Shown here one piece after another: positions 23,008 to 31,663 of a stretch of 36,706 nt of DNA. The stretch is from assembly GCA_934667845.1 (NCBI GenBank), contig CAKUMQ010000024.1, positions 1 to 36,706 of the forward strand. The letters run 5' to 3'. The DNA comes from an uncultured Eubacteriales bacterium (GTDB taxonomy: Bacteria; Bacillota; Clostridia; Oscillospirales; Acutalibacteraceae). The notes under the pieces were generated by a model. It made no database searches. It worked only from the letters and a program-made list of their open reading frames with translations, and was not told the origin of the DNA. The position numbers were made by a program, and so were the translations under genes. The stretch's first letter is position 1. Each line of letters starts with the position of its first letter.

Positions 23008-25821
23008 ATGAAAAAACGGATGTTGGCTCTTGCTGTCGTGACGGCGCTGTGTCTGGGATGCCTGATCAGTCACGTGACCATCGGTGCGGGAGCCGCCCCT
23101 CTGGAGGAGGACGGCAGGCTGTATGCCAATTTTGCCGACACCGCCGGATGGGTGACAGGCAATTATGATAAGACCCCGACCGGCACGGCGGCGGAGGGCG
23201 ATCTGCGCCTGAAATCGGTGTCGGCGGACGGCAAAAGCGCGGGCATTGATCCCCAGACCCTGATGGGCACCGCCTATTATGAGGTGACGGTGGATCTGTC
23301 GAAGTATGACACCGTTTCCTGGTCGTGGAGCGAAAATACCGGGGCGAGCGTATGCGCCGGTATTCTGGAGGGTGACTCGCTCGGTGCGGAACTGAACGGC
23401 GGCGGCCGCGTGGTCGGCAAGTGGGGCGACGGCATCAGCCCCGACAAGACGGGCAGTGTGAGTCTGGATATTGCCAAAATGTGGGGCAGCAGCGGAACAA
23501 AAACGCTGAAATTCTTTGTCGGCACATGGAACAACGGCGCGGGCAGTGCGGTCGGCGCGGATTATCGCTACCGCATTGAAAACCTCTGCCTGAGCAGCAG
23601 CAAAGCGCCGGTTCCTGCCGGTCCGATCGTCGAGGACGGCAAGCTGTATGCGAATTTTGCCGACAAAGAGGGCTGGATCGAGAATTATTACGGCGGCAGC
23701 GGCGAGCAGGCGCTGACGGCTGACGGTCTGTGGGATATCTCCGACATGACGGCGGACGGCAAAGGGGCGACGCTCGTGCGCGCCGATGAGGTCGGCGGTC
23801 AGAGCGCCGGATTCCCGGCGTTTGCCGTATACAAGGTGACGACGGATCTTTCGCAGTACAATACGCTGTATTACGACTTTGTGACGGATTTTGCCGACAG
23901 CCGCATCGGTGTCAGCAATACGAAATCCATTTTTGCCGATAAATACGCCAACTACACGGGTACAGGCAAGACCGGCAAGCTGGATCTGACCGCGGCGTTC
24001 GGCAAGACCGGCGAGCAGGAGCTGTACATCTATTTCGGCGCATGGAATGCGGGTAAGGGCACCGGAGCCAAGATCAATTATCTCTATCTCGGCTTTGAGG
24101 AGATCCCGAAATATACCGTGACGGTCAACGCACAGGAGGGCGGCACGGCATCGGGCGGCGCGACGGTGGAGCGCGGCGACAGCGTGACGCTGACGGCGAC
24201 GGCAGAGGAAAATTATGTATTCACCGGCTGGTATGCCGGCGAGACCAAGGTCAGCGACGAGGCGACCTACACCTTTGCGCCCGACGCCGACATCACGCTG
24301 ACGGCGCACTTTGCATCGACTGTGGTCAAATACACGCTGACGGTCAACGCGCAGGAGGGCGGCACGGTCGACAATGTCAGCGGCACCTATGAAGCGGGAA
24401 CGAAGGTCAAGCTGAAGGCCACGGCGGACGACACGCACCGCTTTGCCGGTTGGTATAAGGGTGAGCAGAAGATCGCCGACACGGCGGAATACAGCTATAC
24501 CGTGTCCGAGACGGTGACGCTGACGGCGCACTTTACCGAAAAGCCCAAGGCGACGCCGGTCGACCCGAACCCGGATGAGGAGATCAGGATCTGGAACAGC
24601 TGCGACCTGTATGCGGAGTTTTTTGCCTTCGGGCAGGTCAATGATGTGCTCGGCTCGGATAACGACTTCTTTACCGAGGGCACCGGCTCTATGCGGTTTG
24701 TCCAGAACGGGCAGATGATGATCCAGTATGTGCCGGCAGAGAACTTCATTGACACGACGGGCTATAACACCTTTGTGTTCGATCTGTGGGTGGACGACCC
24801 CGAATTCTTCAAAAACTCCCTGGATCTGCGCGTGTCGCTGTCCAGCTCCAAGCTGAAGTCAGGACAGGCGGACGACTGTGCCCTGGTGTGGTGGAAGGCA
24901 CTGCAGAATCTGAAAGCCGGCTGGAACCACATTGAGCTGAGCATGGAATCCCCCGACGCGCAGAATGTCAACTTCCGCGATCAGCCGACCTTTAATCCGA
25001 AAGATGTACGGTATCTGCGCATCTGGGCGGACGGTCAGTATGTCACGGATAAGGAGACCGAGCGGGTGTGGCGTATCGACCGGATCGGCTTCAAAAACAA
25101 GGCGACGGAGCCTGCCGAAAGGGACAATATGTGGCATTCCGGTGATGTCTACGCGGATTTCTTCGGCTTCGGCGACGCGGGAGATATTGCCGTCGGCAGC
25201 AGCACGGCGCAAAAGACCGAGGGCACCGGCTCCCTGTATGTGACGCAGAAGGGCAAAATGATGATGCAGGTCGTGCGCAAGTTTGACGCGACGGGCTATA
25301 ACCGGCTGGTGTTTGATCTGTATGTGCCGGACAAGGATTTCTTTAAGCAGTCGACGGATAACCGCGTATCGCTGTCCAGCTCCAAGCTCGGCACCGGTCA
25401 GGCGGATGACTGCAGTCTGACGTGGTTTTTGTCGCGGATGGAGCTTACCGAGGGCTGGAACCATATCGTACTCGATATGGATCATCCCGATGCCCAGACG
25501 CTCAATTTCCGCGATCAGCCGACATATGCGCCTGCCGAGACGGGCTATCTGCGCATTTGGGCAGACGGCGCGAACGTGACCGATCAGGATAAAGAGCTGA
25601 CCTGGTATCTTGATGATCTGCATTTTGAAAAAGCGGATACGGACACCTCTGACGAGGACAGCAGCAAAGCGGGGGAGGACAGCAGCGGGACGGGCAGCAG
25701 TGACGGCTCCGACAGCGCCGACAATCCCGCCACCGGCGCAGCGCTGCCGGTGGGCGCCGCCGCAGCCGCCGTGTTGGCTGCTGCCGCCGCGGTGGTCGGA
25801 CGGAAACGCCGCAGCCGGTAA
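23008..25821 (+). CDS. Modular surface protein, sortase-anchored (NPATG)
   Basis: A 937-residue cell-wall protein built from repeats. After a signal peptide (about 1-30) come two related beta modules starting with EDGRLYANFADTAGWV and EDGKLYANFADKEGWI. Two InlB-type B repeats follow at about 369-511 (VNAQEGGTASGG and VNAQEGGTVDNV, each ending LTAHF). Two carbohydrate-binding-like beta-sandwich modules come next at about 528-700 and 705-875, sharing RVSLSSSKL, GWNHI and NFRDQPT. A Ser/Asp-rich stretch leads to a sorting signal: NPATG at 906-910, an Ala-rich membrane helix and RKRRSR. No catalytic domain is seen, so it probably holds glycan at the surface. GGAGG 8 nt before the ATG marks the start. 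Hairpins without T-runs flank the gene on both sides. Confidence 0.85.
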   Translation: MKKRMLALAVVTALCLGCLISHVTIGAGAAPLEEDGRLYANFADTAGWVTGNYDKTPTGTAAEGDLRLKSVSADGKSAGIDPQTLMGTAYYEVTVDLSKYDTVSWSWSENTGASVCAGILEGDSLGAELNGGGRVVGKWGDGISPDKTGSVSLDIAKMWGSSGTKTLKFFVGTWNNGAGSAVGADYRYRIENLCLSSSKAPVPAGPIVEDGKLYANFADKEGWIENYYGGSGEQALTADGLWDISDMTADGKGATLVRADEVGGQSAGFPAFAVYKVTTDLSQYNTLYYDFVTDFADSRIGVSNTKSIFADKYANYTGTGKTGKLDLTAAFGKTGEQELYIYFGAWNAGKGTGAKINYLYLGFEEIPKYTVTVNAQEGGTASGGATVERGDSVTLTATAEENYVFTGWYAGETKVSDEATYTFAPDADITLTAHFASTVVKYTLTVNAQEGGTVDNVSGTYEAGTKVKLKATADDTHRFAGWYKGEQKIADTAEYSYTVSETVTLTAHFTEKPKATPVDPNPDEEIRIWNSCDLYAEFFAFGQVNDVLGSDNDFFTEGTGSMRFVQNGQMMIQYVPAENFIDTTGYNTFVFDLWVDDPEFFKNSLDLRVSLSSSKLKSGQADDCALVWWKALQNLKAGWNHIELSMESPDAQNVNFRDQPTFNPKDVRYLRIWADGQYVTDKETERVWRIDRIGFKNKATEPAERDNMWHSGDVYADFFGFGDAGDIAVGSSTAQKTEGTGSLYVTQKGKMMMQVVRKFDATGYNRLVFDLYVPDKDFFKQSTDNRVSLSSSKLGTGQADDCSLTWFLSRMELTEGWNHIVLDMDHPDAQTLNFRDQPTYAPAETGYLRIWADGANVTDQDKELTWYLDDLHFEKADTDTSDEDSSKAGEDSSGTGSSDGSDSADNPATGAALPVGAAAAAVLAAAAAVVGRKRRSR

Positions 25822-25850
25822 AAGGACAAGAGACTCCCTGAAAAGGAAAC

Positions 25851-25886
25851 GGCAGGGACGGCATAGATATATATGCCGCCCCTGCC
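25851..25886 (+). promoter_or_regulatory. Strong intercistronic hairpin after the surface protein gene
   Basis: A 15-bp stem with one A/C mismatch (25851-25865 with 25872-25886) closes a GATATA loop and has no T-run after it. It lies just before the ribosome site of the next gene and probably marks an mRNA processing or stability boundary. Confidence 0.6.
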
Positions 25887-25908
25887 CGCGGTTTACGGAG
25901 GAAATGGC

Positions 25909-28900
25909 ATGATACATACACATAAGGGTGCGCTGCGGGTGCTGGCAGTCTGGCTGGCGGCGGCGCTTTTACTGCTTTTGGCGGCAGGCTGCCGGAAAGA
26001 GCCGGAGATCAGCACAGAGGAGTCGGGCGCGATCTCCTCTGCCGGCGGAGAAAGCGGCGGCGAAACGGATGCGCCCGACAGCGGGACGGACAGCACGGAC
26101 CCGGACAGCTCGGCAGGGCAGACGGGTCAGAGCGGCGGGACACAGAGCAAGCCGTCCTCGGGCGGACAGACCACGAAGCCGTCGTCCGATAAGCCGGCGC
26201 AGGTGCTGGCGACTGCTCTGTGGAGCGCCGATCCGAAAACGGCGGACAGCCATATCACCGCCAAAACAGCGGACGGCAGCTCACTGCGGAGCGGCACGAT
26301 GGAGGGGCGCCCCTATCAGATGCTGGTCAACGGCAAGGCGGCGACAAAGGCGCTGCGGTTTACCTTTGACCGGACGTTTCTGAACGCGGCAAAGGGTAAG
26401 GAGCTGATCGTGCTGGTCGAGTGCTACGGCAATACGACCCGCAGCTTTTCCCTGCAATACACCTCGTCGAATCAGAAGGAGAAATATATCGGCACGGTGG
26501 AGACCTCCGTGGCGGCGCAGGGCATGTGGAGCGGCCGTGCCGTGCGGATCACCGATTTCGCCGAGGGCAGCGCCCTTGACGGCGCGCATCTGATCCTGTC
26601 CCTCGGAACGGGCATGTCCACCCTGAACGTGTCCGGTGTGCGGGTCGTGATCAAGGATAAGGAGGCGGCATATCCGCGCCTGATCTCCAACGCCTATGCC
26701 CGCACGCACGCCCTGGTCGCCGATGCCGACGTGACGTATTACGGCGCGATCGGCGACGGCAAGGCGGACGACACCGTGGCGTTTCAGACGGCGCTTGCCG
26801 CCGTCAAGGAAAAGGGCGGCGGCACGGTGTACGCGCCCGCCGGAACCTATAAGCTGACGCAGGGGCTGTATATTTCCGCCGGCGTGACATTGGAGGGCGA
26901 CTTTACTGCGCCCGATAAGGGGGCAAAGGGTACCGTTTTGGCGGCATATACCCGTGATCTGAACGAAAATCCCAAGGAAGCGCCGCTTTTGCAGATGCAT
27001 GAGGGCAGTGCCCTGATGAATCTGAACGTCTGGTATCCGAAGCAGACGCTTTCCGGGGGAAAAGCCACGCCGTATTCCTATACGGTGCGCATGGTGGGCG
27101 GTCAGCACGGCATCACCGTGGAAAACGTGTTTTTTGTCAACAGCTATGAGATCGCCCGCATGGGTGACGACATCAATGCGCTGGAGACGTTCCGCAATAT
27201 CTATGGTACACCGCTGAAAACCGGACTGTACATGAATTACTGCATGGACATTGCCCGCTATGAGCAGGTGCGGTTTTCACCGGACTGGTGGCTTAGATCC
27301 GGGCTGTCCGGCACGCCGTCGGCAGCGGCGCTGAAGGCATGGCTGATCAAAAATGCCACGGCGATGGTGATCGAGCGCAACGACTGGTCGTATATTACCG
27401 ATCTGTCGGTGGACGGCTATGCCTACGGCTTGGTGCTGCGCCGCTCCACGGCGAACACGGTGCAGGGCTCCAGCAACGGCGCTCTGTACGGGCTGAATAT
27501 CAAAAACTGCAATGTCTGCCTGTTTGCGGACGGTATCGCCCCGTATACGCTGACGGCGTCCACGCTGTCCGCCTCGGGCGGCACCGATCCGACGGCGATC
27601 CAGATCACCGATACCGTATACGGGCTGTCCTGCGTGGATGTGCGGCTGGAGAGCAGCGGAAAATACGCGGTCGTGCTCGGCAACACCGGCAATATGACGT
27701 TCGAAAACTGTACATTTGCCATGACCGGCTCGGGGGCGCGGTATGCGCTCTATAACGAAAAAGGCTCTGTCTCGCTGACCGGCGTCAGCTTTTCCGGCGG
27801 CGGCAAGCACCTGTATATGGGTGTGGGCGCGGGAGAATGTAAGGTGATCGGTATGGCGGCATCCGCTTTCAAGGCGGATAACAAGGCGGACAGCAGCCGT
27901 CTGCGCTTCAGTCAGGGCGCAGACGAAAAAGCGGTGGCTGCCGTGAAGGCGCCATCCTATGCCGTCCGCACGGCAAAGCCCTCCGGCAAGGCGTTTATTG
28001 ACCTGTCCTCCCGCGGCATACAGCCGATCCCCTTTGCGACAAAGCCGGAAAGCGGAAAGGACATCGGACCGACGCTGCAAAAGGCGATCGACGAGGTGGC
28101 AGCCAAGGGCGGCGGCGTGGTCTATGTGCCTGCCGGTCAGTATTATCTGAACACCGCCATCCGGGTGAAATCCGGCGTCGAGCTGCGCGGCTCCTGCTTT
28201 ATGCCGCACCACACCGTCATTCCCGCCACCGCCTTCCTGACCGATTACGGCAAAAACAACGCCGACGGCACCGCGCTGTTTACTCTGGAGAAAAATGCGG
28301 GTCTGTGCGGCTTCACGGTGGATTATCACAAGATGTCGAAGGGGGTGACGCCCTATGCCTATACCGTCCGCGGAGCGGGCAGCGGCGTGTATGTGGTCAA
28401 TGTGACCATGAGCGTGATCTATCAGGGCATTGATCTGACCGGCCGCTGCGACAGCCACTATGTGTCGGGTGTCGGCATCGGCGCGCTGAACACCGGCATC
28501 TCTGTCGGCGGCGGCAGCAAAAACGGCTTGGTGCGGGACGTGCAGGCGAATGTGCACTATATCACCGATACGCCGTTTTACAACCAGCTCGGCATGACGC
28601 AGAATGAGGTCATCGAGTATACCCATCAGAATCTGCGTTCGTTTGTGGTGTCGGATACCGCAAACGAAGTGATGATGAACAACTTTGTGTTCGGTGCCAA
28701 GCACGGTATTGCCGTTTTGGGGCAGGCGGACGTGTTTGTGCTCGGTCACGGCACGGATTCCGGCATCAAGTCCGCCTATATCAACGGCGGAAAGTCCGTG
28801 ACATTTGTGAACACACAGCTTGTCAACCTCGGCTCGCAGACCCGTAATTATATCCTGCTCGACAGCGGATTTACGGGGACAGCCAGGTTTATCAATACCA

Positions 28901-29172
28901 CCATGTGGGGGATCCCGACCGTGGCGGTCGTGGTGGAGAGCGGTACGCTGGAGCTGCGGGGCGGTACGTTCCAGAACAGCGGTCAGTATGCCGTCGCCCT
29001 GGGCAAGGGCAGCGCAACGGTCAGCTCCATGGTGTTTTATGACCGGCCGAACCGCGCGCATTTTTATACCGAGGCGAACAGCCGCAGGCTTTTGGCATAC
29101 GGCAATGTGTTCACCTCTGACCGCCGGACGGAAAACGGCGGCGGCAGCTATTCGGGCAGCGATCTGGTATAG
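25909..29172 (+). CDS. Extracellular lipoprotein with two tandem beta-helix (Pectate_lyase_3-like) domains
   Basis: A 1087-residue lipoprotein (lipobox LAAGC, Cys28) with a Ser/Gly/Thr-rich linker, a beta-sandwich segment (about 100-270, probably carbohydrate-binding), and two right-handed beta-helix domains. Each helix opens with the family start: YYGAIGDGKADDTVAFQTAL with GGGTVYAPAGTYKL at about 274, and PTLQKAIDEVAAKGGGVVYV with PAGQYYL at about 720. Two joined helices of this type are the layout of GH55 exo-beta-1,3-glucanases, but GH28-type pectinases and lyases share the fold. I cannot locate the catalytic acids, so the substrate is open. The ATG at 25909 has GGAGG 7 nt before it. The next gene is a shorter paralogue without an export signal. 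Confidence 0.83.
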   Translation: MIHTHKGALRVLAVWLAAALLLLLAAGCRKEPEISTEESGAISSAGGESGGETDAPDSGTDSTDPDSSAGQTGQSGGTQSKPSSGGQTTKPSSDKPAQVLATALWSADPKTADSHITAKTADGSSLRSGTMEGRPYQMLVNGKAATKALRFTFDRTFLNAAKGKELIVLVECYGNTTRSFSLQYTSSNQKEKYIGTVETSVAAQGMWSGRAVRITDFAEGSALDGAHLILSLGTGMSTLNVSGVRVVIKDKEAAYPRLISNAYARTHALVADADVTYYGAIGDGKADDTVAFQTALAAVKEKGGGTVYAPAGTYKLTQGLYISAGVTLEGDFTAPDKGAKGTVLAAYTRDLNENPKEAPLLQMHEGSALMNLNVWYPKQTLSGGKATPYSYTVRMVGGQHGITVENVFFVNSYEIARMGDDINALETFRNIYGTPLKTGLYMNYCMDIARYEQVRFSPDWWLRSGLSGTPSAAALKAWLIKNATAMVIERNDWSYITDLSVDGYAYGLVLRRSTANTVQGSSNGALYGLNIKNCNVCLFADGIAPYTLTASTLSASGGTDPTAIQITDTVYGLSCVDVRLESSGKYAVVLGNTGNMTFENCTFAMTGSGARYALYNEKGSVSLTGVSFSGGGKHLYMGVGAGECKVIGMAASAFKADNKADSSRLRFSQGADEKAVAAVKAPSYAVRTAKPSGKAFIDLSSRGIQPIPFATKPESGKDIGPTLQKAIDEVAAKGGGVVYVPAGQYYLNTAIRVKSGVELRGSCFMPHHTVIPATAFLTDYGKNNADGTALFTLEKNAGLCGFTVDYHKMSKGVTPYAYTVRGAGSGVYVVNVTMSVIYQGIDLTGRCDSHYVSGVGIGALNTGISVGGGSKNGLVRDVQANVHYITDTPFYNQLGMTQNEVIEYTHQNLRSFVVSDTANEVMMNNFVFGAKHGIAVLGQADVFVLGHGTDSGIKSAYINGGKSVTFVNTQLVNLGSQTRNYILLDSGFTGTARFINTTMWGIPTVAVVVESGTLELRGGTFQNSGQYAVALGKGSATVSSMVFYDRPNRAHFYTEANSRRLLAYGNVFTSDRRTENGGGSYSGSDLV

Positions 29173-29207
29173 ATCGGTGCCTGCATAAGAGAGGAAAAGA
29201 ATCCTGT

Positions 29208-31568
29208 ATGAGTATTCAACAAACCCATATGCTGTCCGAGGCGCGCACCGCCTCGTATACGGCGACGGTCTATCGGGCGAATGTCCGCGATTTCGGCGCG
29301 GTCGCCGACGGAAAGACCGACAGCACGCAGGCGTTTCAGGCGGCGATCGACGCCGTGGCAGAAAAAGGCGGCGGCGTGCTGTTTGTCCCGGCGGGACAGT
29401 ATGCGTTTTTCGGGTCGCTCACGGTGCGGCAAAAGGTGCTGCTTGCGGGGGAATATGATGCGTCTGCCCCCGCGGGCGGGCCGCTCGGCACGGTGCTGTG
29501 CCTGTATGACCGCACCGCGAGCTTTCTCCGTCTGGACGTCAGCTCCGGGGTGCGCCATCTGGCGTTTTGGTATCCGGAGCAGTCGCTTGACGCGGTCATC
29601 CCCTATCCCGCTGCGATACAGCAGTGCGGAACGGAGATCGTGCTGGCGGAGGAGCTGCGGTTTATCAACGCCTACGAGGTGTTTGACTTTGCCGACCCCG
29701 CACATCCGAATTCCCTGCAGACCGTGCGCGGAATCACCGGCACGGTGCTGCACCGCTTTTTGAAGGTCGACCGCTCGTGGGATATTACACGGGTGGAGGA
29801 TGTCCGGCTGTCGCCCGAATACTGGGCGGCATCCGGGCTGCCCGGCGCGCCAGGCCGGGAGGCGCTCGCCGGGTATACCCGCGCCCACGCGATCGGGATC
29901 GAGGCGGGGATGATCGACTGGTATTATTTCACCGACCTGACCTTTGTCGCGCTTGAACGCGGGCTGTACTGGAACGGCTCCAACAACGGTCAGCTTTTTG
30001 CGCTGACCATGGAGGACTGCACATACGGCATGGTGGCGGAAAAGACCAACGGCATCGGCTCGATGATGAACGCTTCGCGCATTGACGCGCGCCGCCATGC
30101 CCTGTGGTTTCCCGCACGCTATACCAGAGCGGTATACAGCTTTTCGGACTGCACCTTTTCCGGAGACGCGGGCGCGGTGCGCATGGACGGCGACGGCGCG
30201 CTGATGCTTTCCCGCTGCACGGTCATCGGCGGGGATGCGCCGGCAGTTACGCTTGCCGGCGGCACGGCGGCGCTGGCGGACTGCGCGCTGCACAGCAGTG
30301 CGGGCGCGCCGCTTGCGCTGGGCGGTGCCGTAAAGAAGGTGTATCTGACCGGAGAAGAGCTGCCGGACTATTCCGGCGAGGTTCCGCCCGGAACCGTCGT
30401 GACCGCGCCGCCGCTTGGCAGCGGCAAACGGTCGGCGTATCCGTCGTCGGCGGTATACGGCCGCCGCAGACTGCGTCCTGCCGGCCAAGCGCTGATCACC
30501 GTGCCGCCGGGAGAGGAAGATACTGACTGCGCGCCGCATCTGCAGCGGGCGATCAACGAGGCGGCAGAGGCGGGCGGCGGGACGGTTTGTCTGCTGCCCG
30601 GAAGCTATCGGGTCGATTCGCCGGTGACGGTCAAAAGCGGCGTTGAGCTGCGCGGCGGCGTGGATGTGCCGGTGCTGCACGGCCATGTAACCTGGCTGTC
30701 GGTATACGGGCTGACGGCGGACAGCGCGCCCGCGTTTATATTGGAGCCGCACAGCGGCATCGTCGGGCTGAGCCTGATCGGCAGGACAGACCGCCTGCCT
30801 GCCGTGTCGCCGCGCGCGCCGCTCATACAGGGGCGCGGCGAAGGGGTCTATGTGGTGAATACCACGCTGCAGAACGGGTGGACGGCGCTGGATCTCGGCA
30901 GCTACTGCTGTGACCGCGCCTATGTGGACAGCGTGAATATCGGGACGCTGCATGAGGGTATCCGGGTCGGAAACAGCCGCGGCGTGGTGATCCGGGATGT
31001 GCAGATGAACAACAACTCTGCGCTGACGCCGCTGGTCTCGCCGGAATGTGACGACGCTGCCCTGCGGCACTATCTGGCGACGCAGGTGACGGCTTTCTCG
31101 GCGGAAAACGCGGAGGTGTGCCTGTATAACTGCTTCTGCTACGGCGCGGATGTGGGACTGCGCCTTTCAGACGGGGCGCGGGTGTTTGCCACCGGTCTCG
31201 GCGTGGATAACGGCCGCCATGTGATCGAGGCGCACGGCGACGCGCAGGCGCAGCTGTGTGGGACGGAGTCGACCTGCATCAACGGCGATGACCGCTGCGT
31301 GATCTGTACCGGCAGCGACTTTACCGGTCGGCTGACACTGCGCGGGATCTCCAGCTGGGGCGACTATCAGACGTGGATGAAAGCGGGCGGCGGCACCGTC
31401 GAAGCGGAAAACGTGATGGTGCTTGCCATAGATTCGCCGCGGCTGCTTCAGACGGGCGGCGACGTGACGCTTCGGAATCTGCGGTTCTGGCCGCTGCGTG
31501 AAGAGGAAACAGGGACGTTTATCACCGACACGCCGCAGGCACTGCATTGCGGAGCGGAGCTTTTGTAA
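29208..31568 (+). CDS. Cytoplasmic double beta-helix protein, paralogue of the preceding gene
   Basis: A 786-residue protein with the same two-helix layout but no signal peptide, linker or beta-sandwich. Domain 1 starts at about residue 26 (VRDFGAVADGKTDSTQAF, GGGVLFVPAGQYAF) and domain 2 at about 440 (HLQRAINEAAEAGGGTVCLL, then VKSGVELRGGVDVP). It shares with the preceding protein the FWYPEQSL/WYPKQTL segment, the RLSPEYWAASGLPG/RFSPDWWLRSGLSG segment, the DWYYFTDL/DWSYITDL segment and LxNTxLQNGWxALDL-like turns. Homology is therefore clear, although identity looks modest. It would act on imported oligosaccharides. The ribosome site is GAGAGGAAAAG with a longer spacing than usual. A promoter for the next two genes lies just after the stop. 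Confidence 0.8.
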   Translation: MSIQQTHMLSEARTASYTATVYRANVRDFGAVADGKTDSTQAFQAAIDAVAEKGGGVLFVPAGQYAFFGSLTVRQKVLLAGEYDASAPAGGPLGTVLCLYDRTASFLRLDVSSGVRHLAFWYPEQSLDAVIPYPAAIQQCGTEIVLAEELRFINAYEVFDFADPAHPNSLQTVRGITGTVLHRFLKVDRSWDITRVEDVRLSPEYWAASGLPGAPGREALAGYTRAHAIGIEAGMIDWYYFTDLTFVALERGLYWNGSNNGQLFALTMEDCTYGMVAEKTNGIGSMMNASRIDARRHALWFPARYTRAVYSFSDCTFSGDAGAVRMDGDGALMLSRCTVIGGDAPAVTLAGGTAALADCALHSSAGAPLALGGAVKKVYLTGEELPDYSGEVPPGTVVTAPPLGSGKRSAYPSSAVYGRRRLRPAGQALITVPPGEEDTDCAPHLQRAINEAAEAGGGTVCLLPGSYRVDSPVTVKSGVELRGGVDVPVLHGHVTWLSVYGLTADSAPAFILEPHSGIVGLSLIGRTDRLPAVSPRAPLIQGRGEGVYVVNTTLQNGWTALDLGSYCCDRAYVDSVNIGTLHEGIRVGNSRGVVIRDVQMNNNSALTPLVSPECDDAALRHYLATQVTAFSAENAEVCLYNCFCYGADVGLRLSDGARVFATGLGVDNGRHVIEAHGDAQAQLCGTESTCINGDDRCVICTGSDFTGRLTLRGISSWGDYQTWMKAGGGTVEAENVMVLAIDSPRLLQTGGDVTLRNLRFWPLREEETGTFITDTPQALHCGAELL

Positions 31569-31601
31569 GTTGATGGAAGAAATTTACAGGGAAATATTCC
31601 A

Positions 31602-31630
31602 TTGACGAATACGCCCCGCTTTGCTATCCT
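31602..31630 (+). promoter_or_regulatory. Internal promoter before the last two enzyme genes
   Basis: TTGACG (31602-31607) and TATCCT (31625-31630) are separated by 17 bp in the 95-bp gap after the second beta-helix gene. It is a good -35 with a weaker -10 and could express the two cytoplasmic genes separately from the long operon. Confidence 0.55.
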
Positions 31631-31663
31631 TGTAGCCGATTCGACCGAGAAGGAGGGGCAGTA

